This document shows, in pieces, positions 27,615 to 36,042 of a stretch of 64,000 bases of DNA; within the stretch, counting starts at the first letter, position 1; every line of letters begins with the position of its first letter. The notes beneath the pieces are model-generated. The model was given only the letters and a program-made list of their open reading frames with translations, was not told the DNA's origin and made no database searches. The translations under genes were made by a program, and so were the position numbers. The stretch lies in the NCBI GenBank assembly GCA_021805565.1, contig JAJZFA010000047.1, positions 1 through 64,000 of the forward strand. The letters run 5' to 3'. The DNA comes from Pseudomonadota bacterium (GTDB taxonomy: Bacteria > Pseudomonadota > Alphaproteobacteria > Acetobacterales > Acetobacteraceae).

Positions 27615-28147
27615 CCTGGGGAAAATCGGAAAAGGTCCCTTACGATACGTCCTCGGTATGATTCTCTGGCTTTGACAGATGAGGATCGCCCTGGATGCAG
27701 CGCAGCTTCGCCAAGTATGACCGTTTCCGGAAACAGCGGAAGATCGCCCGCCGGGAGGCGTTTCTGGCGGAGTTGGGACGCGTGGTGCCGTGGCGCCGGC
27801 CGGAAGCGCCGATCAAACCGTACTATCCGTTGGCGGGGAAGGGCCGCAAGCCGTATCGGTTGAGCACCATGTTGCGGATTCACTTGCTGTAGCAGCGGTG
27901 TGGATATTCTGACCCCGGCTGTTTGCGCTGGCGAACCTCTACATCGCCCGGCGGGCGATCGCATCGGCCGCTTGAGGTTCGGGGCGCAGTCTGTCCAGCA
28001 TCCCGAAAAAGCGCGCCGGAAGCCTCCGAAAGCCGACAATCGCCGCGAATTTCAGGCGCCAGGCGGCCAAACCCAGCCGCTGTCGGCCGGTCGCCGTTTG
28101 CCCGACAGATACAAGGGCAAAAAATTGCGCTGTTCAGAGGTTGCATA
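27615..28147 (+). mobile_element. IS5-type remnant between the CoA-binding protein gene and rsmG
   Basis: The stretch from about 27615 to 28147 holds the transposase pseudogene and its outer DNA, ending near TTCAGAGGTTGC. No other gene of quality occurs in the 28000-28159 part; the frames there have no family signal. Boundaries are approximate because the inverted repeats are degenerate. Confidence 0.55.
27695..27978 (+). pseudogene. IS5 family transposase remnant with internal deletion
   Basis: The N-terminus from 27695 (MQRSFAKYDRFRKQ..LAELGRVVPW..YYPLAGKGRKPYR..MLRIHLL) is a typical IS5-type start, stopped by TAG at 27890-27892 where QQ is expected. After a further short stretch the DNA jumps to LFALANLYIARR, which matches the C-terminal end of such transposases, and ends at a TGA near 27976. 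The catalytic centre is thus deleted. The left 60-70 bp before the gene also resemble an IS5 leader. The terminal repeats are too decayed to place exactly. Confidence 0.8.
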
Positions 28148-28159
28148 ACACGGCCGACC

Positions 28160-28729
28160 CTACCGCGCCCGCAATCCCCCAATCCGCAGCACAATCCCAT
28201 CCGTCCCCGTCTGGCTCGGTATCCGTTCCGCACGCATGATCCACGCCGGGTCCGCCGCCGCCAACTCTGCCTCGACCCGTCCGCCTTTCAGCAACAGACA
28301 CACCCCGTCCGCCGTCAAAAACCGGGACGCCAGCGGCAGCAGCCGGGGCAGCGGTGCCAAAGCCCGAGCGGTGACAAGATCGGCGGGGGCGACATCGGCT
28401 GTCTCGATCCGGCAACAATATACCGTCGCCGGCGCCCCCGTTTCCAGGATCGCCGTCCGCAGAAACGATGCCTTCCGCCGATCCGATTCGATCAGATCGA
28501 ACGCCACGCCGGTCGCGATGGCCAGTACCAGCCCCGGAAAACCGCCACCCGACCCGAGATCGACCGCGCGTGTCAGCCCAGCCGGCATTAGCGGCGCCAG
28601 TTGCAACGAATCGGCGATGTGACGGTTCCAGACCACATCGGCATCGCGGGCCGCGATCAGGTTCAGCGTTCCGTTCCATCGCAGCAGCAATGATGAAAAC
28701 AACCGCAGACGATCGCCGGCCTCGCTCAC
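28160..28729 (-). CDS. rsmG: 16S rRNA (guanine-527 N7)-methyltransferase RsmG
   Basis: RsmG (GidB) methylates G527 in 16S rRNA with SAM. The 189-residue protein is a little shorter than the E. coli enzyme (about 207) but complete. The SAM-binding motif VDLGSGGGFPGLVLA is at residues 52-66 and WNGTLNLIAARD precedes it. The GTG start at 28729 overlaps the dmeF stop by 4 bp (GTGA), so rsmG is translationally coupled to a metal-efflux gene. This is unusual: in most proteobacteria rsmG sits between mnmG and parA. None of these neighbours is in the window. Confidence 0.9.
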   Translation of the reverse strand: MSEAGDRLRLFSSLLLRWNGTLNLIAARDADVVWNRHIADSLQLAPLMPAGLTRAVDLGSGGGFPGLVLAIATGVAFDLIESDRRKASFLRTAILETGAPATVYCCRIETADVAPADLVTARALAPLPRLLPLASRFLTADGVCLLLKGGRVEAELAAADPAWIMRAERIPSQTGTDGIVLRIGGLRAR

Positions 28730-29886
28730 CGGGCCTGCACCTGGACCGTTACATGCGACAGCGCCGGAAAATGCCGCTGCCGGTAGTCTTCCGCTCCTCG
28801 GTCCTGTCCCGTAACGACGGACAATTCCGCGCCCAGATGTCCAGGCCCCAACCGCCAGAGATGCAAGTCCAGCACTTCGTCGCCATCGGCTTCGATGTCC
28901 TTGCGCACCCGTTCGGTCAATATTGGGTCGGGGTTCATATCCAGCAGAATCCGGCCGGTATCGCGCACCAGCGCGTAAGCCCAACTGCCGATTACCATTG
29001 CCCCCACAAGTCCGGCCAGCGGGTCCATCCAGAGCCATCCGAATGTGCGGGCCAGCAGCAGTCCGGCAATCACCAGCACCGATACCGCCGCGTCCGCCAT
29101 GACATGCACCACGGCTGACCGCATGTTGTTGTCCCGGTGGGTCGCGTCGTGCGTATGCTCCTCGAACACCGCCGATACCGACGCCTCGCCCAGATGCACC
29201 GCCACGGTAAAGGCATGCGGTTCGGGAATATCGTCGATGCTTTCCAGCACCCCGCCCAGATCGCGGAACAGGAATCGCTGGCGGCTTCCGTCCGGGCGCA
29301 GCGTCTCGGCCCAAAACGCCTCCGCCGGCCCCGCCCCGCGCACCCGAAATCGGGGCGGCACGCCGTCCTCGAAAATCTCCAGCGTGGCGCGCGTACCGCC
29401 GATATCCAGCGTCCGTGTCTCATCGTGTGCATGATGATGGTGGTGATGATCGCCGCCGCTCAGCAGCCAGGCGCTGACGACGTTGACCGCCAGCCCCAGG
29501 CAAGCGATCGGAATGGCCTCCGCGAAGGCGATCGGCACCGGGGCGACAAATCGGGCCAGCGCTTCCCAGCCGATCAGCAGTGCGATCATGGCCAGTACGA
29601 TGGCACTGGTAAATCCCGCCAGATCGCCGAGTTTGCCGGTGCCGAAGGTAAACCTGTCATCCGCCGCATGGCGGCGGGCGTAGCGATACGCCAGGGCTGC
29701 CAGCAGCAACGCCCCTGCATGCGTGCTCATGTGCAATCCGTCCGCCACCAGCGCGATCGAACCGAACAGCAGGCCGCCGACGATCTCCAACACCATCATC
29801 GCACCGCACAGCCAGATGACTGTCCATGTGCGTTTCTCGGCGTGCTCATGGCCTTCGCCGAGAAAGACGTGGGTGTGCGGTTCCAT
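28726..29886 (-). CDS. dmeF: CDF family Co/Ni efflux transporter DmeF
   Basis: This 386-residue inner-membrane cation diffusion facilitator of the DmeF type would export Co or Ni. Membrane segments lie in the first 170 residues and again after about 265. The first half includes ADGLHMSTHAGALLLAALAY and FGTGKLGDLAGFTSA. A His-rich loop (GGDHHHHHHAHDE) is followed by an inserted, probably beta-rich domain of about 90 residues (EIFEDGVPPRFRVRGAGP..), then the metal-site HVMADAAVSV and the C-terminal cytoplasmic domain. It lies 8 bp after the repressor gene dmeR and overlaps rsmG, so expression should be metal-induced. Confidence 0.9.
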   Translation of the reverse strand: MEPHTHVFLGEGHEHAEKRTWTVIWLCGAMMVLEIVGGLLFGSIALVADGLHMSTHAGALLLAALAYRYARRHAADDRFTFGTGKLGDLAGFTSAIVLAMIALLIGWEALARFVAPVPIAFAEAIPIACLGLAVNVVSAWLLSGGDHHHHHHAHDETRTLDIGGTRATLEIFEDGVPPRFRVRGAGPAEAFWAETLRPDGSRQRFLFRDLGGVLESIDDIPEPHAFTVAVHLGEASVSAVFEEHTHDATHRDNNMRSAVVHVMADAAVSVLVIAGLLLARTFGWLWMDPLAGLVGAMVIGSWAYALVRDTGRILLDMNPDPILTERVRKDIEADGDEVLDLHLWRLGPGHLGAELSVVTGQDRGAEDYRQRHFPALSHVTVQVQAR

Positions 29887-29894
29887 GCTTGTCC

Positions 29895-30173
29895 TTACTT
29901 CAGATACGTGCGGACGACTTCGAGCAACTGCTCGACCGCATCGGCATTCAGTGCCTCGGGGTGGGCGTTGGCATCGACCAGATGCGTGCGAACATGGTCC
30001 TCGACGACCTCGGCCATCAGCCCGGCCATGGCGCCGCGCGCACCCGCGATCAGATGCATGACCTGTTCGCAGCCGGACTCGCTTTCCAGCGCCCGCTCGA
30101 TGGCTTCGATCTGGCCGCGCAGGCGGCGCACGCGGGCGAGCAATTTCTGCTTTTCGCGGATGGTATGCGTCAT
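29895..30173 (-). CDS. dmeR: RcnR/CsoR family metal-sensing repressor (DmeR-like)
   Basis: A 92-residue helical repressor of the RcnR/FrmR branch. The residues that bind Ni or Co in E. coli RcnR, namely His3, Cys35, His60 and His64, are found at exactly those positions (MTH, SGC, EDH, RTH). It precedes dmeF by 8 bp and would repress this operon until metal is present. A G-tract operator-like site lies just upstream. The FrmR (formaldehyde) sense is possible but less likely, since His60 and His64 are both kept. Confidence 0.9.
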   Translation of the reverse strand: MTHTIREKQKLLARVRRLRGQIEAIERALESESGCEQVMHLIAGARGAMAGLMAEVVEDHVRTHLVDANAHPEALNADAVEQLLEVVRTYLK

Positions 30174-30174
30174 G

Positions 30175-30193
30175 GATAGGGGGGTACCCTATC
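30175..30193 (-). promoter_or_regulatory. RcnR-type G-tract operator before dmeR
   Basis: The sequence GATAGGGGGGTACCCTATC (plus-strand reading) is an imperfect palindrome with a six-G tract flanked by ATA/TAT. RcnR-family sites have a G/C tract within AT-rich inverted flanks. It lies immediately before the dmeR ATG and covers the position where the ribosome-binding site should be, so repressor binding could act near the promoter or a leaderless start. No clear Shine-Dalgarno was seen. Confidence 0.65.
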
Positions 30194-30235
30194 TGGCCAT
30201 CCGATGCAATGCCCGGCACCTGGCGTCGGCGCCGG

Positions 30236-31093
30236 TCAGTCGCGGAACACGACCGTCCTGATGCCGTTGATGAAAATCCGTCCGTCCAACTGCCACCGCA
30301 GCGCGCGGGACAAGACCCGCCGTTCGATATCCCGCCCCTGGCGCACCAGATCGTCCGGCGATTCGGCGTGCCCGATCCGCTCCACGTCCTGCTCGATGAT
30401 CGGCCCTTCGTCCAGATCCGCCGTTACGTAATGCGCGGTCGCGCCAATCAGTTTCACCCCCCGGTGGTGGGCCTGATGGTATGGTTTTGCGCCTTTGAAC
30501 CCCGGCAGGAAGGAGTGGTGGATGTTGATGCACCGCCCGGCCAGTTTGCCCGCCAGATCGTCCGATAAAACCTGCATATAGCGGGCCAGGACCACCAGTT
30601 CCGTCCCCGTCGCGCGCACCATATCCCAGATTTGTGCTTCCTGTGCCGCCTTCGTGTCCCGCGTTACCGGCAGGTGATGGAACGGTATGCCATCGAAATC
30701 GAGGTGCCGGAAACTATCGCGGGAATGATTCGATACGACCGCCGCGATCGACATCGGCAGTTCGCCGATCCGCCAGCGATACAGAATATCGGCCAGGCAG
30801 TGATCGAACCGGGAGACCAGCAGCATGACCTTCTGCCTGTCGGTTCGATCCCGCAGTCCCCAGGTCATGGCGAACCGGTCCGCGATCGTGCCCAACGCCA
30901 TTCTCAGCCGGTCCAGGTCCAGCTCGTTTTTCGGATGATCCAGCACGATGCGGGCGAAGAACCGGCCGCTTTCGGTGTCGTCGAATTGCTGCGACTCCCG
31001 GACGTTGCCGCCGTGCTCGAAAATCGTCGTTGCCACCGCCGCGACGATTCCGGGGCGGTTCTGGCAAGACAGGGTCAGGATAAACTGGTTCAC
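30236..31093 (-). CDS. purU: Formyltetrahydrofolate deformylase PurU
   Basis: PurU hydrolyses 10-formyltetrahydrofolate to formate and tetrahydrofolate and balances the one-carbon pool. This 285-residue protein has an N-terminal ACT domain ([27 protein letters not shown]) and a formyl-transferase-like C-terminal domain with [20 protein letters not shown] and [20 protein letters not shown], which carry the catalytic Asn-His-Asp set. The GTG at 31093 was chosen because the protein then begins at the ACT domain; a TTG at 31114 adds seven residues. It is an ordinary monocistronic gene. Confidence 0.92.
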   Translation of the reverse strand: MNQFILTLSCQNRPGIVAAVATTIFEHGGNVRESQQFDDTESGRFFARIVLDHPKNELDLDRLRMALGTIADRFAMTWGLRDRTDRQKVMLLVSRFDHCLADILYRWRIGELPMSIAAVVSNHSRDSFRHLDFDGIPFHHLPVTRDTKAAQEAQIWDMVRATGTELVVLARYMQVLSDDLAGKLAGRCINIHHSFLPGFKGAKPYHQAHHRGVKLIGATAHYVTADLDEGPIIEQDVERIGHAESPDDLVRQGRDIERRVLSRALRWQLDGRIFINGIRTVVFRD

Positions 31094-31156
31094 GAACGGC
31101 GCGCTCCACGGCAATCGCGGCGATGTATGCTAAATCCGGCGCAGCCTCAACCGGAC

Positions 31157-32026
31157 CTATTTCGCCAGCCGCGCCCGTATCGCCAGCAACGCGCCCCGTC
31201 GCTCGTCGCTCGTCGCGGGATATGACATTTTCAGCCCCTCCAGCGTTTCCAGCACGATCTCGGACACGATCAACCGAGCATTTTCCTTGTCGTCGGCGGG
31301 CACCACGTACCAGGGCGCGGCGGCGGTGCTGGTGGCGCTCAGGCATTTCTCGTAGGCTTTCATATAGTCCGGCCAGAACGCCCGTTCCTCGATATCGGCC
31401 TGGCTGAACTTCCAGTTCTTGTCCGGCTCATCTATTCGTTGCAGAAACCGCAGCCGTTGTTCCTCTTTCGACAGATGCAGGAAAAATTTCACGATCCTTG
31501 TGCCATTGACGTCCAAGTGCCGTTCCAGATCGTTAATCGACCGATAGCGGCTTTCCCAAATCGTCTTGGTCTTCGATGGCAGGCCGGGCATCCCTTCGTT
31601 GCGCAGAATTTCGGGATGCACGCGGGCAACCAGGACTTCCTCATAATACGACCGGTTGAAAATTCCGATCCGCCCGCGCTCCGGCATATCGCGCGTGGTC
31701 CGCCACAGAAAATCGTGCTGTAATTCGCCCGCGCTCGGATGCTTGAAGCTGAACACCTGGCAGCCCTGCGGATTGATCCCCGACATCACATGCCTGATCG
31801 CGCCATCCTTGCCGGCCGCGTCCATCGCCTGAAAAATCAGCAGCACGGCATGGCTGTTGGAGGCATACAGAAGCTGCTGTTGCGCGCTCAGCCGATCGAC
31901 GTGATCCGCCAGCATCTTGCGGTATTGGTGTTTCGATTTGTAAACATCGGCCACTTTCGTGTGCCATTTGGCGAGATCAACGGTATCGCCTTCCCGGACG
32001 CGAAAGTCCTTCGGATCGATTTTCAT
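31157..32026 (-). CDS. ppk2: Polyphosphate kinase 2 (PPK2)
   Basis: A 289-residue single-domain PPK2 that transfers phosphate between inorganic polyphosphate and nucleotides. The Walker A-like [13 protein letters not shown] is at residues 66-78, followed by the Walker B / lid region [20 protein letters not shown] around 120-140. Arg and Lys residues for polyphosphate contact are present. The C-terminus includes [15 protein letters not shown]. Which nucleotide class it uses (ADP, GDP or AMP) cannot be decided. It follows tcuB by about 30 bp on the same strand and might be in that transcript. Confidence 0.93.
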   Translation of the reverse strand: MKIDPKDFRVREGDTVDLAKWHTKVADVYKSKHQYRKMLADHVDRLSAQQQLLYASNSHAVLLIFQAMDAAGKDGAIRHVMSGINPQGCQVFSFKHPSAGELQHDFLWRTTRDMPERGRIGIFNRSYYEEVLVARVHPEILRNEGMPGLPSKTKTIWESRYRSINDLERHLDVNGTRIVKFFLHLSKEEQRLRFLQRIDEPDKNWKFSQADIEERAFWPDYMKAYEKCLSATSTAAAPWYVVPADDKENARLIVSEIVLETLEGLKMSYPATSDERRGALLAIRARLAK

Positions 32027-32057
32027 CGGATTTCCTCTCGCCGGCGGCGGAATTGGA

Positions 32058-33167
32058 TCATTCGCCTCCCAGCGGTTTCATGTTCCGCTCCACCGCTCGG
32101 CGCAACAGGGCGGCGGAACGATAAACGCCATGCACCATTTTGGAATAAGGCAGCACCAGGAAGAACGCCAGGATGAAGCCCAGGTGAACAGCCATCGCCA
32201 GACCCATGGCCCCGGTTGCCCGCACCGCCAACAGAACCAGCCCGGTCAGCGCAATCATCGCCAGCATTGCCAACATCGCCACATCGCCCCCCAGAAGGCG
32301 CCGGACCGAGGGTTCCGGGTCGTCCACCAACTTCATCGCGAACAGCCCAACGGTGCCCACCAGCATCGACAGTCCGCCAATCGTGCCCAGCAGAACCGGG
32401 GCGCTAAGGACGCCATAAGGCGCGGGCCAGCCGAGGAAGGTATGATAAATAAAGCCTGTCGTTGTAGCCGCGAAGCACAGCAGAAACCCGTAGAACATCG
32501 CGTGATGAAGGTAACGCCGGCGCATGGAGAATGCCTCGGAATTATCGTTGCAGCCGTTACCGCCGCCGCCCAGGTTCTTCAGCGTCAGCACGTCCCAAAC
32601 CGCGATGGCGATTGCTACCGGCCCGATTTTTTCGCCCGGCCCGGCATCCCGCCAGAAATTCCGGGCGCCCATGCCCAGAGCGACCAGGGCAAAGCCGAAT
32701 GTTGCGATCCCGACGATCTGCATCGCCCATAACGGAACGATATCGTAAAACGAATTGGGTTCGGTGCCGTGCGCACCGAAAAAATTCGCCCGCTGGTTCG
32801 CCAGTATGCTCAGGAACAAAACCACTGCGATACCCAGCGCCGCAACCAGCGATACGACCGTTCCATTGCGGTCGAACATCGACGCCAGCGGCTTCGGCCA
32901 CGCATATTCCGCATAGCTCTCCGCCCGGACCTCCGCCAGTGCCCTGGGAACGTTGATCCCCCATTCGTGCGGCGGGGCGTATTGGCAGGCGTAATAACAG
33001 CCCCGGCAGCCGTGACACAGATTTGCCAGATAGATCAGGTCCCCGGCGGAAAATTCCCGGCGCAGTTCCACTGCCGGAAATACCGCGCAAAATCCCTCGC
33101 AGTAACGACAGGCGTTGCAGACTTCCATTTCCCGCCGGGCGTTCGCGATAGCATCAGTTTCTTGCAC
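32058..33167 (-). CDS. tcuB: Tricarballylate utilization protein TcuB (CitB-like)
   Basis: TcuB re-oxidises the flavin of tricarballylate dehydrogenase TcuA and passes electrons to the quinone pool. This 369-residue protein has two N-terminal Fe-S cysteine clusters ([11 protein letters not shown] and [13 protein letters not shown], residues about 14-24 and 48-60) and about six membrane segments with conserved His residues that may hold heme. The GTG at 33167 overlaps the 3' end of tcuA by 14 bp; an internal ATG at 33128 would still keep the Fe-S clusters. The absence of a transporter TcuC and regulator TcuR nearby should be noted. Confidence 0.9.
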   Translation of the reverse strand: MQETDAIANARREMEVCNACRYCEGFCAVFPAVELRREFSAGDLIYLANLCHGCRGCYYACQYAPPHEWGINVPRALAEVRAESYAEYAWPKPLASMFDRNGTVVSLVAALGIAVVLFLSILANQRANFFGAHGTEPNSFYDIVPLWAMQIVGIATFGFALVALGMGARNFWRDAGPGEKIGPVAIAIAVWDVLTLKNLGGGGNGCNDNSEAFSMRRRYLHHAMFYGFLLCFAATTTGFIYHTFLGWPAPYGVLSAPVLLGTIGGLSMLVGTVGLFAMKLVDDPEPSVRRLLGGDVAMLAMLAMIALTGLVLLAVRATGAMGLAMAVHLGFILAFFLVLPYSKMVHGVYRSAALLRRAVERNMKPLGGE

Positions 33168-34554
33168 GGCGCGCTGCCTCCTGGCCTGCGATCCGGCCGA
33201 AGACCGTTCCGATCGCCATTCCGAATCCGGCAAGATAGCCCTTGCCGAGGATGTTGCCCGACATAATCTCGCCCGAGGCAAACAAGTTGCCGGCCGGCTG
33301 GCCGTTATCCATCAGCACCTGCGCTTTCTCGTTCACCTTGACGCTGAGATACGTAAAGGTAATCCCCGGACGCAGCGGATAGCCATGGAACGGTGGCCTA
33401 TCGATGGATCGCGCCCAGTTGGTTTTATCCGGCGTCAGACCGGCGGTGGTGTTGCCGTCCAGCTTCGAATTGTCGAACACCTGGCCCGGTTTCACCGCCG
33501 CATTGAACCGGCCGATCGTGTCGCGAACCCGTCCTGGGTCCAGTTTCAATTTGACCGCCAGTTCCTCCAGCGTGTCCGCCTTGATCGCCGGAAAGACCGA
33601 CGGCATGAACAGCGGGAATGCCTTGGAGTCGCAAATGGAGTAAGCAATCTGACCGGGTTGCTGGGCAATCAGGCGGCCCCAGATGGCATACCGCTTGGGC
33701 CAGACGTCTTCGCCTTCGTCGTAAAAGCGGTCGCCGTTACGGTTGACCACCACGCTATACGGCACACTGTCCAGGCGGGTGGTAATGCCGCCGTCGAATT
33801 TGGGCGCCCGCGCGTCCAGCGCGACGGCGTGAAACTGCGTCGGGTCGCCGATCGCCGCCACCCCTTGCGACAGCAGGTTTTTCAGCACGCGGCCGCGGTT
33901 ATACGGCGTGCCGCGGATCACGAAATTATCGACCGCGTCGCCCCAGTATTCGCGCATCCAGTCGAGATTGGCCTGGAACCCGCCAGACGACGCAACCACG
34001 CACCTTGCATGCACGGTTTCGGGAAAGCCCCTGTAGGTAATATCGACCGATCGCACCGATCCGTCGTCCATGGCCATGTTCACAACCTCGGTGTCGTACA
34101 GAATCTCGACCCCCAGGCGTTCGGCCGTAAGATAATAGGCATTTACCAGCGCCTTGCCGCCGCCAAGGAAAAACGCATTGGTGCGGCCCAGATTCAGCGT
34201 GCCGGTCAGCGACGGCTGGAACCGCACTCCGGCATCCTTCATCCAGCCGAACACGCCGGATGAGCCTCGTATCGTCATGCGGGCCAGCGCCTCATCCGTG
34301 TTGCCGCCGGTGACGCGCAGCAAATCGTCCCAGTATTCATCTTCCTTGTAAGCATCGGTCAGCACAGCGTTCGGCTTGTCGTGCATCGCGCGCAGGTTGC
34401 GCGTGTGCCGGCTGTTGCCACCCCGGAATGCTTTCGGGGCGCTTTCCACCAGCAGCACCGTCGCCCCCGCCTGACGCGCGGTAATCGCGGCGCACAAGGC
34501 CGCGTTGCCGCCGCCCGCGACCAGCACATCGTATGTCTTTGTCCGATCCGGCAT
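33154..34554 (-). CDS. tcuA: Tricarballylate dehydrogenase TcuA
   Basis: A 466-residue FAD-dependent dehydrogenase that oxidises tricarballylate to cis-aconitate in Salmonella. The dinucleotide-binding motif VLVAGGGNAALCAAITA is at residues 10-26, RGGNSRHTRNLRAMHD is typical of TcuA, and the C-terminal GEIMSGNILGKGYLAGFGMAIG closes the FAD site. It belongs to the fumarate-reductase flavoprotein group, so another polycarboxylate could be the natural substrate. It overlaps tcuB and is divergent from a two-gene TPP decarboxylase. Confidence 0.88.
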   Translation of the reverse strand: MPDRTKTYDVLVAGGGNAALCAAITARQAGATVLLVESAPKAFRGGNSRHTRNLRAMHDKPNAVLTDAYKEDEYWDDLLRVTGGNTDEALARMTIRGSSGVFGWMKDAGVRFQPSLTGTLNLGRTNAFFLGGGKALVNAYYLTAERLGVEILYDTEVVNMAMDDGSVRSVDITYRGFPETVHARCVVASSGGFQANLDWMREYWGDAVDNFVIRGTPYNRGRVLKNLLSQGVAAIGDPTQFHAVALDARAPKFDGGITTRLDSVPYSVVVNRNGDRFYDEGEDVWPKRYAIWGRLIAQQPGQIAYSICDSKAFPLFMPSVFPAIKADTLEELAVKLKLDPGRVRDTIGRFNAAVKPGQVFDNSKLDGNTTAGLTPDKTNWARSIDRPPFHGYPLRPGITFTYLSVKVNEKAQVLMDNGQPAGNLFASGEIMSGNILGKGYLAGFGMAIGTVFGRIAGQEAARRARN

Positions 34555-34640
34555 GCGGTCCCTCCGCCGTCTTCCTACGAACGGTTGCCGGATCGTGCAA
34601 GGCATGCGAAGCCGGACGGACGGCGGAGGAGACTGGGAAA

Positions 34641-35159
34641 ATGGCGGTCGCGTGGTATGAAATCGTGCGGGACGTGCTGAAACGCCACGATGTCAGCCTG
34701 GTGACCTACGTCCCCGACAACGTGCTGCGGCCGCTGATCGAGGCGATCCACGCCGATCCGTTCTTTACCGCATTCGCCTGCACGCGGGAGGAAGAGGCGC
34801 TGGGGATCGGTGCCGGCGCCTATATGGGCGGGCTGCGCGGCATCCTGCTGATGCAGACCTCCGGGTTCGCGACACTGCCGAACGTGCTGGCATCGCTATC
34901 TGTTCCGTTCGGCATCCCAACGTTGATGATGGTGTCGGAGCGTGGCACGCTGGGCGAGTTCAACATCGGCCAGCAACTGGTCGCACGCACCATGCGCCCC
35001 GTGCTGGACGCGCTGAATATCGAATCCCACACCATGACGCGGCTGGACGAGGCCGAATTTATCCTGGACCGAGCGCTGGTGCAGGCGTTCGCCACCATGG
35101 CGCCGTGCTGCTTTATCCTGTCGCCGCTGCTGACCGGCGGCAAGATCTTCGCAAAATAA
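34641..35159 (+). CDS. TPP-dependent decarboxylase, alpha (N-terminal) subunit
   Basis: A 172-residue PYR-type half of a split thiamine-diphosphate enzyme, similar to sulfopyruvate decarboxylase subunit alpha (ComD) and phosphonopyruvate decarboxylase N-terminus. The catalytic Glu region is ACTREEEALGIGAGAYMGG at residues about 46-64. The next gene encodes the PP (cofactor-binding) half, 9 bp downstream. The pair is divergent from tcuA-tcuB, which suggests a joint catabolic role with a 2-oxo acid intermediate. The substrate is not decidable from sequence. Confidence 0.83.
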   Translation: MAVAWYEIVRDVLKRHDVSLVTYVPDNVLRPLIEAIHADPFFTAFACTREEEALGIGAGAYMGGLRGILLMQTSGFATLPNVLASLSVPFGIPTLMMVSERGTLGEFNIGQQLVARTMRPVLDALNIESHTMTRLDEAEFILDRALVQAFATMAPCCFILSPLLTGGKIFAK

Positions 35160-35168
35160 GAGGGCACG

Positions 35169-35819
35169 ATGACCGCTTTAGCGAATCACCCGGCAAACCG
35201 GGACAGTGCGAAGACGATGAACCGGTACGACATCGCCAAGCGGATGGTCGGGCTGTTGCACCGCGACGAAGCCGTTATCGGCGGCATCGGATACACGAAT
35301 TTCGACCTGTGGGCGGCGTCGGACTCCCCCCACGGCCGCCGCCCGCAGAACTTTTACATGCTCGGTTCCATGGGTCTGGCGGTGCCGATCGCGCTGGGCG
35401 TGGCGATCGCCCAGCCGCACCGGAAGGTGTTCGCGCTGGAGGGCGACGGATCGGTGCTGATGCAGCTTGGATCGCTGTCCACGGTGGCCGCGCGGGCGCC
35501 AAAAAATCTGTGCATCGTGATCATGGATAACGGCGCATACCAAATCACGGGCGGTCAGTTAACGGCGACGGCGCACGGCGCCGATATCGTGGGGATTGCC
35601 CAGGCGTCCGGGCTGGCGCAAAGCGCCTGGGCAGCGGATGAGGACGCATTCGTGGAACTGGCCGGGCTGGCGTTGACGGAAGACGGGCCATGGCTGATTG
35701 GCTGCCGGATCGATAACGAGAAGCCAAAGGATACAACAGAACGCGACCCGGCCAGGATCCGGGATGGATTTATGCGCGGACTGGGGTCCGGACAGGCCGG
35801 CGGCCGGGGTTCGGCATAG
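35169..35819 (+). CDS. TPP-dependent decarboxylase, beta (cofactor-binding) subunit
   Basis: A 216-residue PP-type half that binds the pyrophosphate of TPP. The TPP motif begins ALEGDGSVLMQLG and ends about 28 residues later in IVIMDNGAYQ (the GDG...N pattern) at residues 96-126. It resembles ComE (sulfopyruvate decarboxylase beta) and the C-terminal half of phosphonopyruvate decarboxylase. A second in-frame ATG (35217, MNRYDIAKR) is a plausible alternative start. It is co-transcribed with the alpha-type gene. Confidence 0.83.
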   Translation: MTALANHPANRDSAKTMNRYDIAKRMVGLLHRDEAVIGGIGYTNFDLWAASDSPHGRRPQNFYMLGSMGLAVPIALGVAIAQPHRKVFALEGDGSVLMQLGSLSTVAARAPKNLCIVIMDNGAYQITGGQLTATAHGADIVGIAQASGLAQSAWAADEDAFVELAGLALTEDGPWLIGCRIDNEKPKDTTERDPARIRDGFMRGLGSGQAGGRGSA

Positions 35820-36042
35820 CGGCTCGTCGCGGCCAGCGGGGGCTATGGCCAGGGAACCCTATGTCAGGGAACTAATTTCCGCTATATCGGGGCAGGGATG
35901 CCTTTTCAGGTTTTCCCGCGTGTAACAAACAAACGTTTAGCGTAACGGAAGCGGCGATGCGTCTTGCTGGCACCGGCCACGGTGGTTATGCCGCAGGCCG
36001 GAAGCCGCACATCCCATAACCGCGGCGAGGATCTTGCCATCC

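Noticed and set aside
28000-28159. Possible small gene on the minus strand between the IS5 remnant and rsmG
   Set aside because: The frame shows no family similarity and matches the outer part of the IS remnant.
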